From: Alteromonas aestuariivivens | GTDB taxonomy: Bacteria > Pseudomonadota > Gammaproteobacteria > Enterobacterales > Alteromonadaceae | Reading direction: 5' to 3' | Assembly (NCBI RefSeq): GCF_003367475.1 | Contig: NZ_QRHA01000002.1 | Coordinates: 309,540 to 373,539 of the forward strand | Length of the DNA: 64,000 nucleotides | Program-made: the position numbers and the translations under genes | Shown here: positions 24,139 through 33,138 of the stretch, piece after piece | How positions within the stretch are numbered: the stretch's first letter is position 1 | How the letters are laid out: the number at the start of each line of letters is the position of its first letter | Notes under the pieces: generated by a model | Seen by the model: the letters and a program-made list of their open reading frames with translations, nothing else | The model's database searches: none | Told to the model about the DNA's origin: nothing

Positions 24139-25261
24139 CCGTCTTTGGCTGCTGGCCGTTACTTTACTGCTTGCAGGTAAAGCTGAGGCTGCGGTATTGC
24201 CTCAGGACCGTGCCGACGCCATGTACCACAGTTATTCGGGTGACGGTGTTTCAATTGACGGCCCATCGATTTTACTGCGTAAAAAGGCAGGTAATAACTG
24301 GTCATTCTCCGCTAACTATTATGTGGACGCCATCTCCGGGGCGTCTATTGATGTGCGGGCAACGGCCAGCCCCTATAAGGAAGAGCGCACGGAAACCACC
24401 GTTGGTGTGGACTACGTTCAGGACAAGACGCTGCTCAACCTGAGCTATACCAACTCGTCAGAAAACGATTTTGAAGCCAACTCGTTTCATGTGGGAATCA
24501 GCCAGGATTTTTTCGGTGACCTTACCACCCTGTCTCTGAGTTATTCCCGAGGCGAGGACGAAGTCGGTAAAACCGGCGATGCGTCTTTTGCCGAGCAGGC
24601 CCAGCGCCAGAAGTTTGGTTTCGGGCTTACCCAGGTAATGACCAAAAACCTCATAGTGGGGGTGAATGCCGAGAATGTGGCAGACGAAGGCTACCTCAAT
24701 AACCCCTATCGCTCGATTCGATATCTTGATCCCGACAGCCAAAAGGGTTTCTCGTTCACCACCGAAGTGTACCCCAACACGCGGGTGAGCAACGCTTTCT
24801 CGGTGAACGCCAATTACTATTTGCCCTACCGGGCCAGTATTTACGGCGATATGCGCTATTACAGCGACACCTGGGGTATTGAAGCGTTTAATGCCAAGCT
24901 GGGCTACATCCACACCTTTGGTGCTCACTGGATTGTGGATGTGCACCTGCGCCATTACCAGCAGGATAAAGCGGATTTCTACCAGGATCTGTTTCGCCGA
25001 GCGCAGGAGTTCAACTTTATGGCCAGGGACAAGGAACTCAGTACTTACGCCGGTGTATCAGCCGGGGCGGCGGTCAGTTATGAATGGCAGTTTGGCCAGG
25101 ACAAGCTGGTGCAGAAAAGCAGCGTAAACCTGGAATACGATTTTTTAAATTTTGATTATGACGATTTCCGCGACGTGACCGACGACGCGCCCGTGGGTGA
25201 AGAAGCGCTGTTTGGCTTCAGCGCCCATGTGGTGCGTCTTTATGTGTCTGTGTGGTATTAG
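24125..25261 (+). CDS. DUF3570 outer-membrane protein with flavinylation-type motif
   Basis: About 378 residues. GTG 24125 lies 5 bases after GGAGG and gives a clean signal peptide ending near AEA-AV. Residues 68-74 are DAISGAS, a full match to the ApbE target pattern Dxx(S/T)GA(S/T); Ser74 would be the FMN-bearing residue. The rest is strand-rich, with the DUF3570-like SENDFEANSFHVGISQDFFG, and ends YVSVWY, which fits an outer-membrane barrel. apbE lies 11 kb upstream. An FMN-carrying outer-membrane protein would be notable, but flavinylation here is inference from the motif. It directly follows the DUF4266 gene, as in other genomes as far as I recall. Confidence 0.85.
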   Translation: MAATNRLWLLAVTLLLAGKAEAAVLPQDRADAMYHSYSGDGVSIDGPSILLRKKAGNNWSFSANYYVDAISGASIDVRATASPYKEERTETTVGVDYVQDKTLLNLSYTNSSENDFEANSFHVGISQDFFGDLTTLSLSYSRGEDEVGKTGDASFAEQAQRQKFGFGLTQVMTKNLIVGVNAENVADEGYLNNPYRSIRYLDPDSQKGFSFTTEVYPNTRVSNAFSVNANYYLPYRASIYGDMRYYSDTWGIEAFNAKLGYIHTFGAHWIVDVHLRHYQQDKADFYQDLFRRAQEFNFMARDKELSTYAGVSAGAAVSYEWQFGQDKLVQKSSVNLEYDFLNFDYDDFRDVTDDAPVGEEALFGFSAHVVRLYVSVWY

Positions 25262-25272
25262 AGGAAAGTGCG

Positions 25273-25812
25273 ATGAAAGCTACTAAACAGCGTCTGTGGG
25301 GTATGTTGCTCGCGATGTGTCTGGTGGGGCCGGCTCAGGCAGAACCGCAAAACAGTGCCGAAGCCGAAGCGAAACCCCTGGCCGCAGAAGTGGAAGATTT
25401 AAAAAAGGCGCTTATCCAGCTTAACCGCGATTTGTTCATTCTTGAGCAGGATTTGCTGTTTCCTTCCAGCACCCAGGTGGCTGTATACCTGTCGATGGAC
25501 GTTGGCCACTTTTTCAATCTCGATTCGGTGGAAGTGAAGGTTGATGGCGATACGGTCACCCACTATCTGTATACCCAGCGGCAGGTTGATGCCCTCTACC
25601 GTGGTGGTGTGCAGCGCTTGTTTGTCGGCAATGTGAATCAGGGGGAACATACCCTTACCGCCGTGTTTACCGGCATCGGGCCCGAGTCACGCCCATACAA
25701 AAGGGCGGTCACCGTCGAATTTGACAAGTCTGCCAAACCTGCGGCTTTGGAGTTGTCGATTGTGGATTCATCGGCCCGCCAGCAGCCTGAATTTATCGCC
25801 ACGGTACTGTAG
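25273..25812 (+). CDS. Exported protein of unknown function
   Basis: About 179 residues from ATG 25273 (GAGGAAAG upstream). Signal peptide ends at AQA-EP. A short helix (residues 31-60, VEDLKKALIQLNRDLFILEQ) probably forms a coiled coil. After it comes a beta-rich domain with YLSMDVGHFFNLDSVEVKVD and a later GEHTLTAVFTGIG, which looks like an immunoglobulin-like sandwich. It lies between the DUF3570 gene (11-base gap) and the first TPR gene (9-base gap), so it belongs to the cluster. I do not recognise the family. Confidence 0.7.
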   Translation: MKATKQRLWGMLLAMCLVGPAQAEPQNSAEAEAKPLAAEVEDLKKALIQLNRDLFILEQDLLFPSSTQVAVYLSMDVGHFFNLDSVEVKVDGDTVTHYLYTQRQVDALYRGGVQRLFVGNVNQGEHTLTAVFTGIGPESRPYKRAVTVEFDKSAKPAALELSIVDSSARQQPEFIATVL

Positions 25813-25821
25813 GGCATTCCC

Positions 25822-27855
25822 ATGGGCAAATTGACCAGATTCGTTTCCCGCCAGTGTTGCATGTTGCTGCTGCCCGCCATCGGGCTTTGTGGCACGGCCA
25901 GCACAGTGTGGGCCGAAACTGACAGCGAAGCGGCAATGTCCCGCATTCATCTTGGCGAAGTGGTGTATTCCCTTTACCAGGACGACCCGCTGGCGACCCT
26001 TACCCAGATAGCGGTGGCACAGCAGGCAGGCATGTCGGAACAGCACGCTCAGCAGGCTGAGTTACTGGGGGGCGGCCTGACACTCGCGTATGGCATGACG
26101 GCAACGGCAGAGCAGCAGCTAAGTGCACTGCTGGAAGACCAGCAGTCTAACCCGGAAATCCGTTCGCTGGCTCTGTACTGGCTGAGCCGGCTCAATTTTC
26201 AGCAGGGGCGCTACCAGGCTGCCAGTGCAAATTATCAGGCTTTACTGAGCCAGTCGCCGAATCAGGATGACTCGGTTGTTACCGATGCCCAGTGGTTACA
26301 GCTCAATTATCAGGCGGCTTATCAGGCCATTCTGACAGGTGCAGACGGTGCAGCATTTAACGCCGTTGCAGAGGACTCGGCGGAAAGTGTGTATCTGCAA
26401 TACAATCAGGCTGTGCTGTCTTATGAACAGGGCAACCTGGCTGAAGCCCAACGCCAGTTCGAACACGCGGCTGCCCGTCTTGCCAGGCTGCAGCCGGCTT
26501 CCTCTGAAGCGGGCTGGTTAGCCGGTTGGCTGTCCTGGTCTGGCGAAACTGCCGTGATGTCCGACAAAGAATACCAGGCGCTGGCAGATCGTATTCAGCT
26601 CAGCCTCGGGCAAACATTGCTTGCCCGCGAGCAACTCTCATCAGCCACCCGGGCGTTTAGTAAAATTCAGGGCCAGTCGGTGGTTCAGCACGAAGCCTTG
26701 CTCAGTTACGCCTGGTCACTGGCACAAGCTGGTGACTGGCCCATGGCTTTGGGTATTTGGCAGTATTTAAGCCAGCAGCCGGAAAACCTTTTTACCCTGC
26801 AGGCCCAGCATGCGCTGGCTGTCGGGTTTGTTCAACAGCAGGGTATGGCACAGGCTGCGCAGGCACTCAGTGCATTAACCGGTCGCCTTGATCAGGCGCT
26901 GGCCAGCCTGATCCGTCTGCAGGACACTGCCAAAGATCTCAGCTACTGGCTGATGTTGGCCCGGCAGCAGCCCGGCTCCGGTGACTCTGGCGACTCAGCA
27001 GATGCGCCCGCTTTGTGGCCACAGGAGCACGCGGATTTGCTGCAGCAGCTGTTGACGGACACTCCCGAACACAGCGGGCAGCAATGGCTGAGCCAATTGA
27101 CAGAACTTGACCGCATTGAAGCGCTGTTGCAGGCCCAGTACACCAAGCTCGGCCAATACGCCCTGTTGGTGGATGAACGGGAGCAGGAACATCTCACGCG
27201 CATTCGGGCGATGGCCGAACAGCGCCCTGAAACCGATCTTAACCACCTCAAAGCACAGATGGATGCTCTTGAAGGGCGATTACAGCAGGCCCGCAATGGC
27301 GCTGAACAGGAAGACAGTTTAACAGGGCTGTTTGCCCACCTGGCGGTTTTTGCCGATGACAAACAGCGAAAAATTATTGAGCGCCTGGCGCAGGCAAAAC
27401 AGCGCTTTGATCACCTCAGTTCCGCCCAGCCAATGTCGGAAGACTATTCCCGGCGGCTCGAGCGATTTGAGGGGCTGATGTTCTGGCAGTTGCATGAGGC
27501 ATTTCCGGCCAGAGCATTTGAACTTCAGCGCGCTGTCGAATCGCTGAAAAATGAATATGCCACAACGCTGAAGCAGGACACCCGAGTTCGTACTCTGCTC
27601 AATCAGCCCGATCTTTACAATGCCCAAAGAGACAGGGTTAACCAGCATAAAGCGGAAGTGGCAGCGCAGCTTGCGCAAACCCGTTCAATTCAGCTGCGGC
27701 TGGTAGATGCACTCAGCAGCAGGGCAAACGCCTTGCTGGCACAGCGGGCGCTATACCTCAAACAGCAGAAGAACCACAGTGAGCTTGCCCTGCTGCAATT
27801 ACAGGACCCAAATCAGGAAAACGCAGCTACCGTTCAGGCAGGAGCGCAACCATGA
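25822..27855 (+). CDS. Periplasmic TPR-repeat protein
   Basis: 677 residues. The signal peptide ends around VWA-ET. Most of the sequence is paired helices rich in Ala, Gln and Leu (NLAEAQRQFEHAAARLARLQ), consistent with degenerate tetratricopeptide repeats. Residues 440-500 form a likely coiled coil. TPR scaffolds bind partner proteins and here could link the ExbB/ExbD motor to envelope parts. The stop overlaps the next start as ATGA at 27852, so the two TPR proteins are made together. No enzymatic motif is visible. Confidence 0.78.
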   Translation: MGKLTRFVSRQCCMLLLPAIGLCGTASTVWAETDSEAAMSRIHLGEVVYSLYQDDPLATLTQIAVAQQAGMSEQHAQQAELLGGGLTLAYGMTATAEQQLSALLEDQQSNPEIRSLALYWLSRLNFQQGRYQAASANYQALLSQSPNQDDSVVTDAQWLQLNYQAAYQAILTGADGAAFNAVAEDSAESVYLQYNQAVLSYEQGNLAEAQRQFEHAAARLARLQPASSEAGWLAGWLSWSGETAVMSDKEYQALADRIQLSLGQTLLAREQLSSATRAFSKIQGQSVVQHEALLSYAWSLAQAGDWPMALGIWQYLSQQPENLFTLQAQHALAVGFVQQQGMAQAAQALSALTGRLDQALASLIRLQDTAKDLSYWLMLARQQPGSGDSGDSADAPALWPQEHADLLQQLLTDTPEHSGQQWLSQLTELDRIEALLQAQYTKLGQYALLVDEREQEHLTRIRAMAEQRPETDLNHLKAQMDALEGRLQQARNGAEQEDSLTGLFAHLAVFADDKQRKIIERLAQAKQRFDHLSSAQPMSEDYSRRLERFEGLMFWQLHEAFPARAFELQRAVESLKNEYATTLKQDTRVRTLLNQPDLYNAQRDRVNQHKAEVAAQLAQTRSIQLRLVDALSSRANALLAQRALYLKQQKNHSELALLQLQDPNQENAATVQAGAQP

Positions 27856-30764
27856 GCTTGAATTGCACAATCCGATCACGCACGGTGGGCTATAAAAGCG
27901 CGCTTGCAGTGGCGATTTCCCTTGTGCTTGGCGGCTGTCAGAGCAATAGCAGTATTCACGATGAAACGGCTGTACAGCGCAATGTTCCGCTTGTTGAAGC
28001 GCTGGAAATTCAGCCACTGGAAGTGACGCCGACCGAATTGCCAGCCCAGGATTTACTGGTATTGCGCGACGGTTACAGCCGCCTGGCAGCTGAGCTGCAG
28101 GACCCACAGTTATTGCAGCAGCTCAGATTGAGGCTGGCTGACGTGGAAATGTTGCTGGCGGAAGAACAGCAGATGTCCGGAACCGATGCTGAGGCAATTG
28201 CTGTAGGTTGGCAGCGCGCCATAGATGCTTATCAGGCATTGTTGGAAGAGTACCCCGACGAACAAAGCCGTACAGAGATCCTCTACCAGTTGTCCCGCGC
28301 GCAGGACCTTCAGGGCCAGCGTCAGCTCAGTGCGCGGACACTGGCAAGCCTGCTGGAACTTGCGCCAGAGAGCCCCTATGCCAGTGAAGCCTGGTTCAGA
28401 AGAGGTGAAGCCTTTTACAGCGATGGCGATTATGCCAGCGCCAGTGAGGCCTATCGACAGGTGCTTGAGCGCGATAGCGCCAGCCCGTTTTACGCCATGT
28501 CGGCTTACATGCTTGGCTGGGCACAATTCAAGCTGGAACGCTATGCGGGGGCCCTGAAAGCATTTGATGTGCTGTTGGGTGTCAGTTTCTCTGCATGGGC
28601 GGCGGCAGATGCATTGCCGAATGTGCAGGACTTGTCAGCCGGTGAAGGTAAACTGGTTGGCGACAGTCTCAGAGTTATGGCGCTATTGTTCTCCTATCAG
28701 GGCAACGGCGCAGCCATCCTCGATTTTTACGCCGATGAGGCACCTTCACACGCATATCTGGTTTACCAGGAATTGGCGCAACAGCACCTGAACAATGATC
28801 GTTACCAGGATGCCGCAGAAACCTATTTGGCCTTTGCTGAGCATAACCTTGGCCACCCACTGGCGGTTGAGTTTTACGTAAAGCACGTGGATGCATACCT
28901 GCTGGGCAAATTCCCGACACTGGCACTGGAGGCGAAGCAGAATTTTGTGGCGGCCTTCGGCGCAGAACAGGGGCGCTGGGCAGAGGCCTCGCAGGCGCGC
29001 AACAAACAGGCCGGGCCCTATCTGCATGACTATCTGATTGAGCTGGCCAAAAGCTATCACAGTCTGGCGCAGTCCTACGCGGCTTCGCAAGGCAAAAGCC
29101 AGCAGGGTAATACCCCCCTGAGTGAACCGCAAACCCGGGCTTATGCAATTGCTGCCCGTTATTACCGCGAATTTATTGACCTGTTCCCACAGGCGGCAGA
29201 ATACGTAGACATGCAGTTCTATCTGGCCGAGAGCCTGTTTGAGGCTAAGCAGTATGCCCAGGCAATTGATGCCTATGAAACGTTCGCTTACCAGCACACG
29301 GCCCATCCTAAAGCGGCAGATGCAGCTTATTCAGCGTTACTGGCTTACCGCCAGGGCCAGCCCTCAACGGGGCCGGACATTCAGAACTGGCAGCTGGGCA
29401 AGCAGCGCAGCCAGCGCCGGTTTGTGGATACTTTTGAAAACGACCCCCGGGTTGTGTCGGTGGCACAAACCCTGATGCAAAACAGTTTTGATACCCGTAA
29501 CTATGCTGATGCCCTGAGCTGGAGCGAGTGGCTGATTGCCCGCAAACAGTCCGGGCAAAGTGGCGTGGATGCCAAGGTCACAAGCGCCGCCCAAATGGTG
29601 CAGGCATACAGTCTGTATGGCCTGCAGGATTACCCGCGGGCGGCATTGGCGTTACATAACCTAGCTGCCTCTCTGAGCAAACAGGACAGCCGCTATTCCG
29701 AGGTAATGGAGGCCTATTCCGTCAGTTTGTACCGTCAGGCGGAAACTGCGGTGGCACAGCAGCAACTGGCACAGGCAGTGGTGTTGCTCAAACGGATCAT
29801 TCAGCAGGCCCCAGCGACAGGCACCCGGCTGAATGCCCAGTTTGATGCGGCAACTCACCTGATAGCGCTGAAGCGGTACGACGAAGCCCAGGCGTTGCTG
29901 CAGGATTTTGCTAGGCGTTTTTCGGCCTCTCCGTTGGCAGAGCAGATCCCGACACGGTTGTTGTATCTGTATGAACAGACCGGCCAGTGGGTGGCTGCGG
30001 CGGACTATCTGATGAAAACGTGGCAATCGCAGGGTGATTCAGAGGCTGGCCGTGAGGCATTGTGGACCGCGGCGGGTTATTACCAGCAGGCAGGTGCAGC
30101 CGACAAGGCATTGTCTGCGTACCGGAATTACGCCCATCGTTATCCAAAACCGTTTGATGAGGCCATTGAAGCCCGCTTCATTCTGAGTGAATACTACCTG
30201 CAAAGCCGGGACGACCAGAAGCGCCGGTTCTGGCTGAATAAACTGATGCAGGCCCACGATGATGCGGGAAGCAACGCCACCGTCCGGTCACAAACCCTGG
30301 CCGCAATGGCCGCGAGTGTATTTGCCCAGGATGCCCGGGCCAGATATCACAGTATAAAACTCACGGCTCCGCTCAAAGCCAGCCTGGCCAGCAAGCGCGA
30401 GGCACTGGATACCGCCATCAAGCGCCTTGAGCGGGTAATGGATTATGGTGTGCGTGAATACACTACTGAAGCCCATCATCATCTTGCCGAACTGTATTTG
30501 ACGCTGGCTCGCGACCTGATGGATTCAGAGCGCCCGGCGGGGCTGAACGAGATGGAACAGATGCAGTACGACATTCTGCTGGAAGAGCAGGCCTACCCGT
30601 TTGAAGAACGGGCTATTGGCCTGTTTGAAGCCAATGCCGAGCGCAGCTGGCAAGGGGTTTACGACCGCTGGGTGGATGCAAGTTTTAAAGTACTGGCGAA
30701 GTTGTTGCCGGCAAATTACGCAAAAGAAGAACAGCAGGAGAAATTGGGTCATGAAGATTTCTAA
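27852..30764 (+). CDS. Large TPR lipoprotein
   Basis: 970 residues. The N-terminus carries an LGGC lipobox (Cys29), so the protein is a lipoprotein, probably facing the periplasm. Many TPR units follow, for example PYASEAWFRRGEAFYSDGDY and FYLAESLFEAKQYAQAIDAY, which match the TPR consensus well. It resembles the long TPR proteins of gliding-motility and PelB-like export systems, though only in repeat architecture. The gene overlaps the following lipoprotein gene by 14 bases. It is the largest product of the cluster and a likely structural hub. No catalytic residues recognised. Confidence 0.82.
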   Translation: MSLNCTIRSRTVGYKSALAVAISLVLGGCQSNSSIHDETAVQRNVPLVEALEIQPLEVTPTELPAQDLLVLRDGYSRLAAELQDPQLLQQLRLRLADVEMLLAEEQQMSGTDAEAIAVGWQRAIDAYQALLEEYPDEQSRTEILYQLSRAQDLQGQRQLSARTLASLLELAPESPYASEAWFRRGEAFYSDGDYASASEAYRQVLERDSASPFYAMSAYMLGWAQFKLERYAGALKAFDVLLGVSFSAWAAADALPNVQDLSAGEGKLVGDSLRVMALLFSYQGNGAAILDFYADEAPSHAYLVYQELAQQHLNNDRYQDAAETYLAFAEHNLGHPLAVEFYVKHVDAYLLGKFPTLALEAKQNFVAAFGAEQGRWAEASQARNKQAGPYLHDYLIELAKSYHSLAQSYAASQGKSQQGNTPLSEPQTRAYAIAARYYREFIDLFPQAAEYVDMQFYLAESLFEAKQYAQAIDAYETFAYQHTAHPKAADAAYSALLAYRQGQPSTGPDIQNWQLGKQRSQRRFVDTFENDPRVVSVAQTLMQNSFDTRNYADALSWSEWLIARKQSGQSGVDAKVTSAAQMVQAYSLYGLQDYPRAALALHNLAASLSKQDSRYSEVMEAYSVSLYRQAETAVAQQQLAQAVVLLKRIIQQAPATGTRLNAQFDAATHLIALKRYDEAQALLQDFARRFSASPLAEQIPTRLLYLYEQTGQWVAAADYLMKTWQSQGDSEAGREALWTAAGYYQQAGAADKALSAYRNYAHRYPKPFDEAIEARFILSEYYLQSRDDQKRRFWLNKLMQAHDDAGSNATVRSQTLAAMAASVFAQDARARYHSIKLTAPLKASLASKREALDTAIKRLERVMDYGVREYTTEAHHHLAELYLTLARDLMDSERPAGLNEMEQMQYDILLEEQAYPFEERAIGLFEANAERSWQGVYDRWVDASFKVLAKLLPANYAKEEQQEKLGHEDF

Positions 30765-31458
30765 GCCACTGCTACTGGCAACCATCATCGGCCTGCTGGC
30801 AGGCTGCGCTTCAACTTCGGAAGAACAGGCTGGCCTGGAGCATGCTGTTAATAAGGTACAGCCAACGCCAGAGCAGCCCTCGCTCAACCGCTTTGCTCAA
30901 AACCGTAAGTCATTGCCTTCTTCCGCTGACGGGAAGCTCTCGGCGGCATTGCAGGCATTCTCCGGGCAGGAGTACGCCGAAGCGCTGAGTACCGTCACAG
31001 GGCTGATTGCCGTCTGCTCTGACTGTTCCAATCTGTATGTGTTGCAAGGGGATATTTACCAGGCAATGGAGCAGACGCAAGACAGCGCCGCAGCGTGGCT
31101 CAAAGCCGTTGCAGTAAACCCGGATAATTACCAGGCCCACACCCGCCTGGGGCAGTGGTATCGTCAGCAAGGCGACTTTGAGCAGGCGCTCAATCATTAC
31201 CAGGCAGCCCAGAGCGCCTGGCCGGAATTTGCACCGCTCTACCTGAACCGTGGTATTTTGTATGATTTGTACCTCGGCGACAAAGCCGCCGCACTCGCCG
31301 ACTATACACGCTACCAGCAACTCAAAAGCGCCGGGGCCGAGGAATTTTTGCAGTCCGACAGCGGTAAACAACTGGCACGCTGGCAGGCTCAGCTTAACCG
31401 TCAACTGACAGAGGCAGCCACCGATGACCAGAGCCAAGTGGCACCGGGAGGAAAATAA
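30751..31458 (+). CDS. Small TPR lipoprotein
   Basis: About 235 residues from ATG 30751, inside the last codons of the preceding gene. The signal ends in GLLAGC with lipidated Cys19. Residues 75-200 hold three to four TPR units (NYQAHTRLGQWYRQQGDFEQ and ALNHYQAAQSAWPEFAPLYL), and a Gln-rich tail follows. Translational coupling to the 970-residue TPR lipoprotein suggests fixed stoichiometry. The pattern of a short and a long TPR lipoprotein before ExbB/ExbD recurs in other proteobacterial clusters as I remember them. Function inferred only as scaffold. Confidence 0.8.
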   Translation: MKISKPLLLATIIGLLAGCASTSEEQAGLEHAVNKVQPTPEQPSLNRFAQNRKSLPSSADGKLSAALQAFSGQEYAEALSTVTGLIAVCSDCSNLYVLQGDIYQAMEQTQDSAAAWLKAVAVNPDNYQAHTRLGQWYRQQGDFEQALNHYQAAQSAWPEFAPLYLNRGILYDLYLGDKAAALADYTRYQQLKSAGAEEFLQSDSGKQLARWQAQLNRQLTEAATDDQSQVAPGGK

Positions 31459-31459
31459 T

Positions 31460-31768
31460 ATGCGTCTGAGTTTCTTCGTGTTGATTAGCACTTTGGCTGG
31501 GATGGGTAACGCCCTGGCTGCCTCAGAGCAGGATGGGGCCAATTCGGAACCATTGCGGCTGGAGGCCACTATCCGCGCCAACAAGGAACAGCCGAGGGTG
31601 CTGAGTATTGTGCCCTGGCAACTGCCGCAACACCGCCAAATCAATGGCGCACTAAGCTGGCAGCCACAGCTGTCAGTGCCGGCAATGATCGAGCGTAACC
31701 AGTTTATTCAACAACTGGGGCAATCTTCCGAAAAGCCCGAAATTACAGCGTCTGCGCAGGCTCAATAG
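31460..31768 (+). CDS. Small secreted protein of unknown function
   Basis: About 102 residues. ATG 31460 lies one base after the previous stop and has GGAGG in the end of that gene. A signal peptide ends near ALA-AS. The mature 80 residues have a short strand-like stretch (RVLSIVPWQLPQH) and a polar tail, with no cysteines and no recognised domain. By position it is part of the TPR/ExbB/ExbD set and may be a periplasmic accessory. A 105-base gap without an obvious terminator separates it from the ExbB gene. Confidence 0.65.
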   Translation: MRLSFFVLISTLAGMGNALAASEQDGANSEPLRLEATIRANKEQPRVLSIVPWQLPQHRQINGALSWQPQLSVPAMIERNQFIQQLGQSSEKPEITASAQAQ

Positions 31769-31873
31769 GTATAAACCCCGCTCCCTGTGTTGTTGGTGGA
31801 ATAACCAACAGCCCGGCAAATTAAGGTACAACTAGCCTCAGAAAAACGTAATCGAATTTTATGAGGCTATGTT

Positions 31874-32539
31874 ATGGATTTTTTAAATGTTGTGGTGCGC
31901 TTCTTTCAGGAAGGCGGACCATTTATGTTCCCTATCGCCATTGTTCTGGCCCTGGGCCTGGCAATTGCCATTGAACGCTTTGTGTTTCTGGGCAGTGCCC
32001 GACGCACCAACAAAAAAGCATTTGCGCAAATTGAACCTATGCTGAGTGCCCGGCAGTTCGACAAGATACTGCAACTTGGCCAGCAAAACCGTGCGCCGGT
32101 GAGCCGCGTGATTGCTGCCGGGATCGCCCGTCTGAAACTGAGCCCGCGCCGTGAGGATGTGGAATACGCCATGGAAGAAGGGCTGATGGAAACCATACCC
32201 AGGCTGGAAAAGCGCACGCCGTACCTTGGTACGCTGGCCAACATTTCCACCCTGCTGGGGCTGCTGGGTACCATCATTGGCCTGATTGCGGCGTTTTCCG
32301 CCGTTGCCAATGCCGACCCGGCTGAAAAGGCCAGCCTGCTGTCACAAAGTATCTCGGTGGCCATGAACACCACTGCGTTCGGGCTGATAGCGGCTATCCC
32401 ATTGCTTGCCTGTCACTCGCTGTTACAGACCAAAACCACCGAAATCGTCGACAGCATGGAAATGGCCGGAGTGAAATGCATTAACCTGCTGATGTCCCGT
32501 CAGGGTGTGTCGGCGTCCACCCGCGCTTCTGACGAGTAA
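31874..32539 (+). CDS. ExbB/TolQ/MotA-family proton channel protein
   Basis: 221 residues with three membrane helices: one near residues 15-37 and two around 120-180. LGLLGTIIGLIAAFSA and MNTTAFGLIAAIPLLA hold the conserved channel-lining threonines. ExbB-type pentamers surround an ExbD pair and turn ion flow into mechanical work on a periplasm-spanning partner. Two ExbD genes and a TonB-like gene follow within 6 bases or overlapping, so all parts of a motor are present. The partner is probably the AgmX-like protein at 33638 rather than a normal TonB. Confidence 0.9.
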   Translation: MDFLNVVVRFFQEGGPFMFPIAIVLALGLAIAIERFVFLGSARRTNKKAFAQIEPMLSARQFDKILQLGQQNRAPVSRVIAAGIARLKLSPRREDVEYAMEEGLMETIPRLEKRTPYLGTLANISTLLGLLGTIIGLIAAFSAVANADPAEKASLLSQSISVAMNTTAFGLIAAIPLLACHSLLQTKTTEIVDSMEMAGVKCINLLMSRQGVSASTRASDE

Positions 32540-32544
32540 CTGTT

Positions 32545-33138
32545 ATGATGGGTCGACGGAAAAAGCCAAGCCGCACTGAAGCGGAACTGGACATCACGTC
32601 GTTCATGAACCTGATGATCGTACTGGTGCCGGTGCTGCTGATGATGATGGTGTTCTCCCGCATCACGGTGGTGGAATTGCAGCTGCCGGGCATTGCCGGG
32701 ATCACCGACACCGCGGAAATCAAAAGCAAGCAGCTGGAAGTGCTGGCATCTCCCAGCGGGCTGGCGGTTTTTTACCCGCAGGGGCATCTGGTGAGGAAAT
32801 TGCCTCTGGTTGCCTCCGAAGGCGAAGGCCAGACAGCGCACCAGGACTGGAAAGGGCTTCAACTGGTACTCAGGCAGGTCAAACAAACCCTGCTTGGGAA
32901 AGGTGTCGACAAAAAGGACATAACCTTGCTGATAGATGACGAGGTTGCCTACCAGGATGTGATTGCACTGCTGGAATTCACCCGCTCCTACGATGACGTT
33001 ATTGCCGCATCGGTGGTGCAGGCAGAACTGTTCCCACAGGTGTCGTTTGCAGACATTCCCGGTGAACTGGCGTCGTTTGAACAGATCCTGGCTCGTCAGT
33101 CAGTATCGCAGCCTGAATCACAGGAGGCGACACAGTGA
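32545..33138 (+). CDS. ExbD/TolR-family protein lacking the membrane aspartate
   Basis: 197 residues: short cytoplasmic N-terminus, one membrane helix (residues 15-40) and a periplasmic domain. In ExbD and TolR the helix begins with a pattern like PFIDVML, whose Asp is needed for ion flow. Here the matching segment is SFMNLMIVLVPVLL, so the residue is Asn22. The aspartate of LDIT, six residues earlier, sits at the membrane edge and is not equivalent. The next gene encodes a second ExbD that keeps its Asp. This copy may be structural or make an asymmetric dimer. Its stop overlaps the next start (GTGA). Confidence 0.88.
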   Translation: MMGRRKKPSRTEAELDITSFMNLMIVLVPVLLMMMVFSRITVVELQLPGIAGITDTAEIKSKQLEVLASPSGLAVFYPQGHLVRKLPLVASEGEGQTAHQDWKGLQLVLRQVKQTLLGKGVDKKDITLLIDDEVAYQDVIALLEFTRSYDDVIAASVVQAELFPQVSFADIPGELASFEQILARQSVSQPESQEATQ

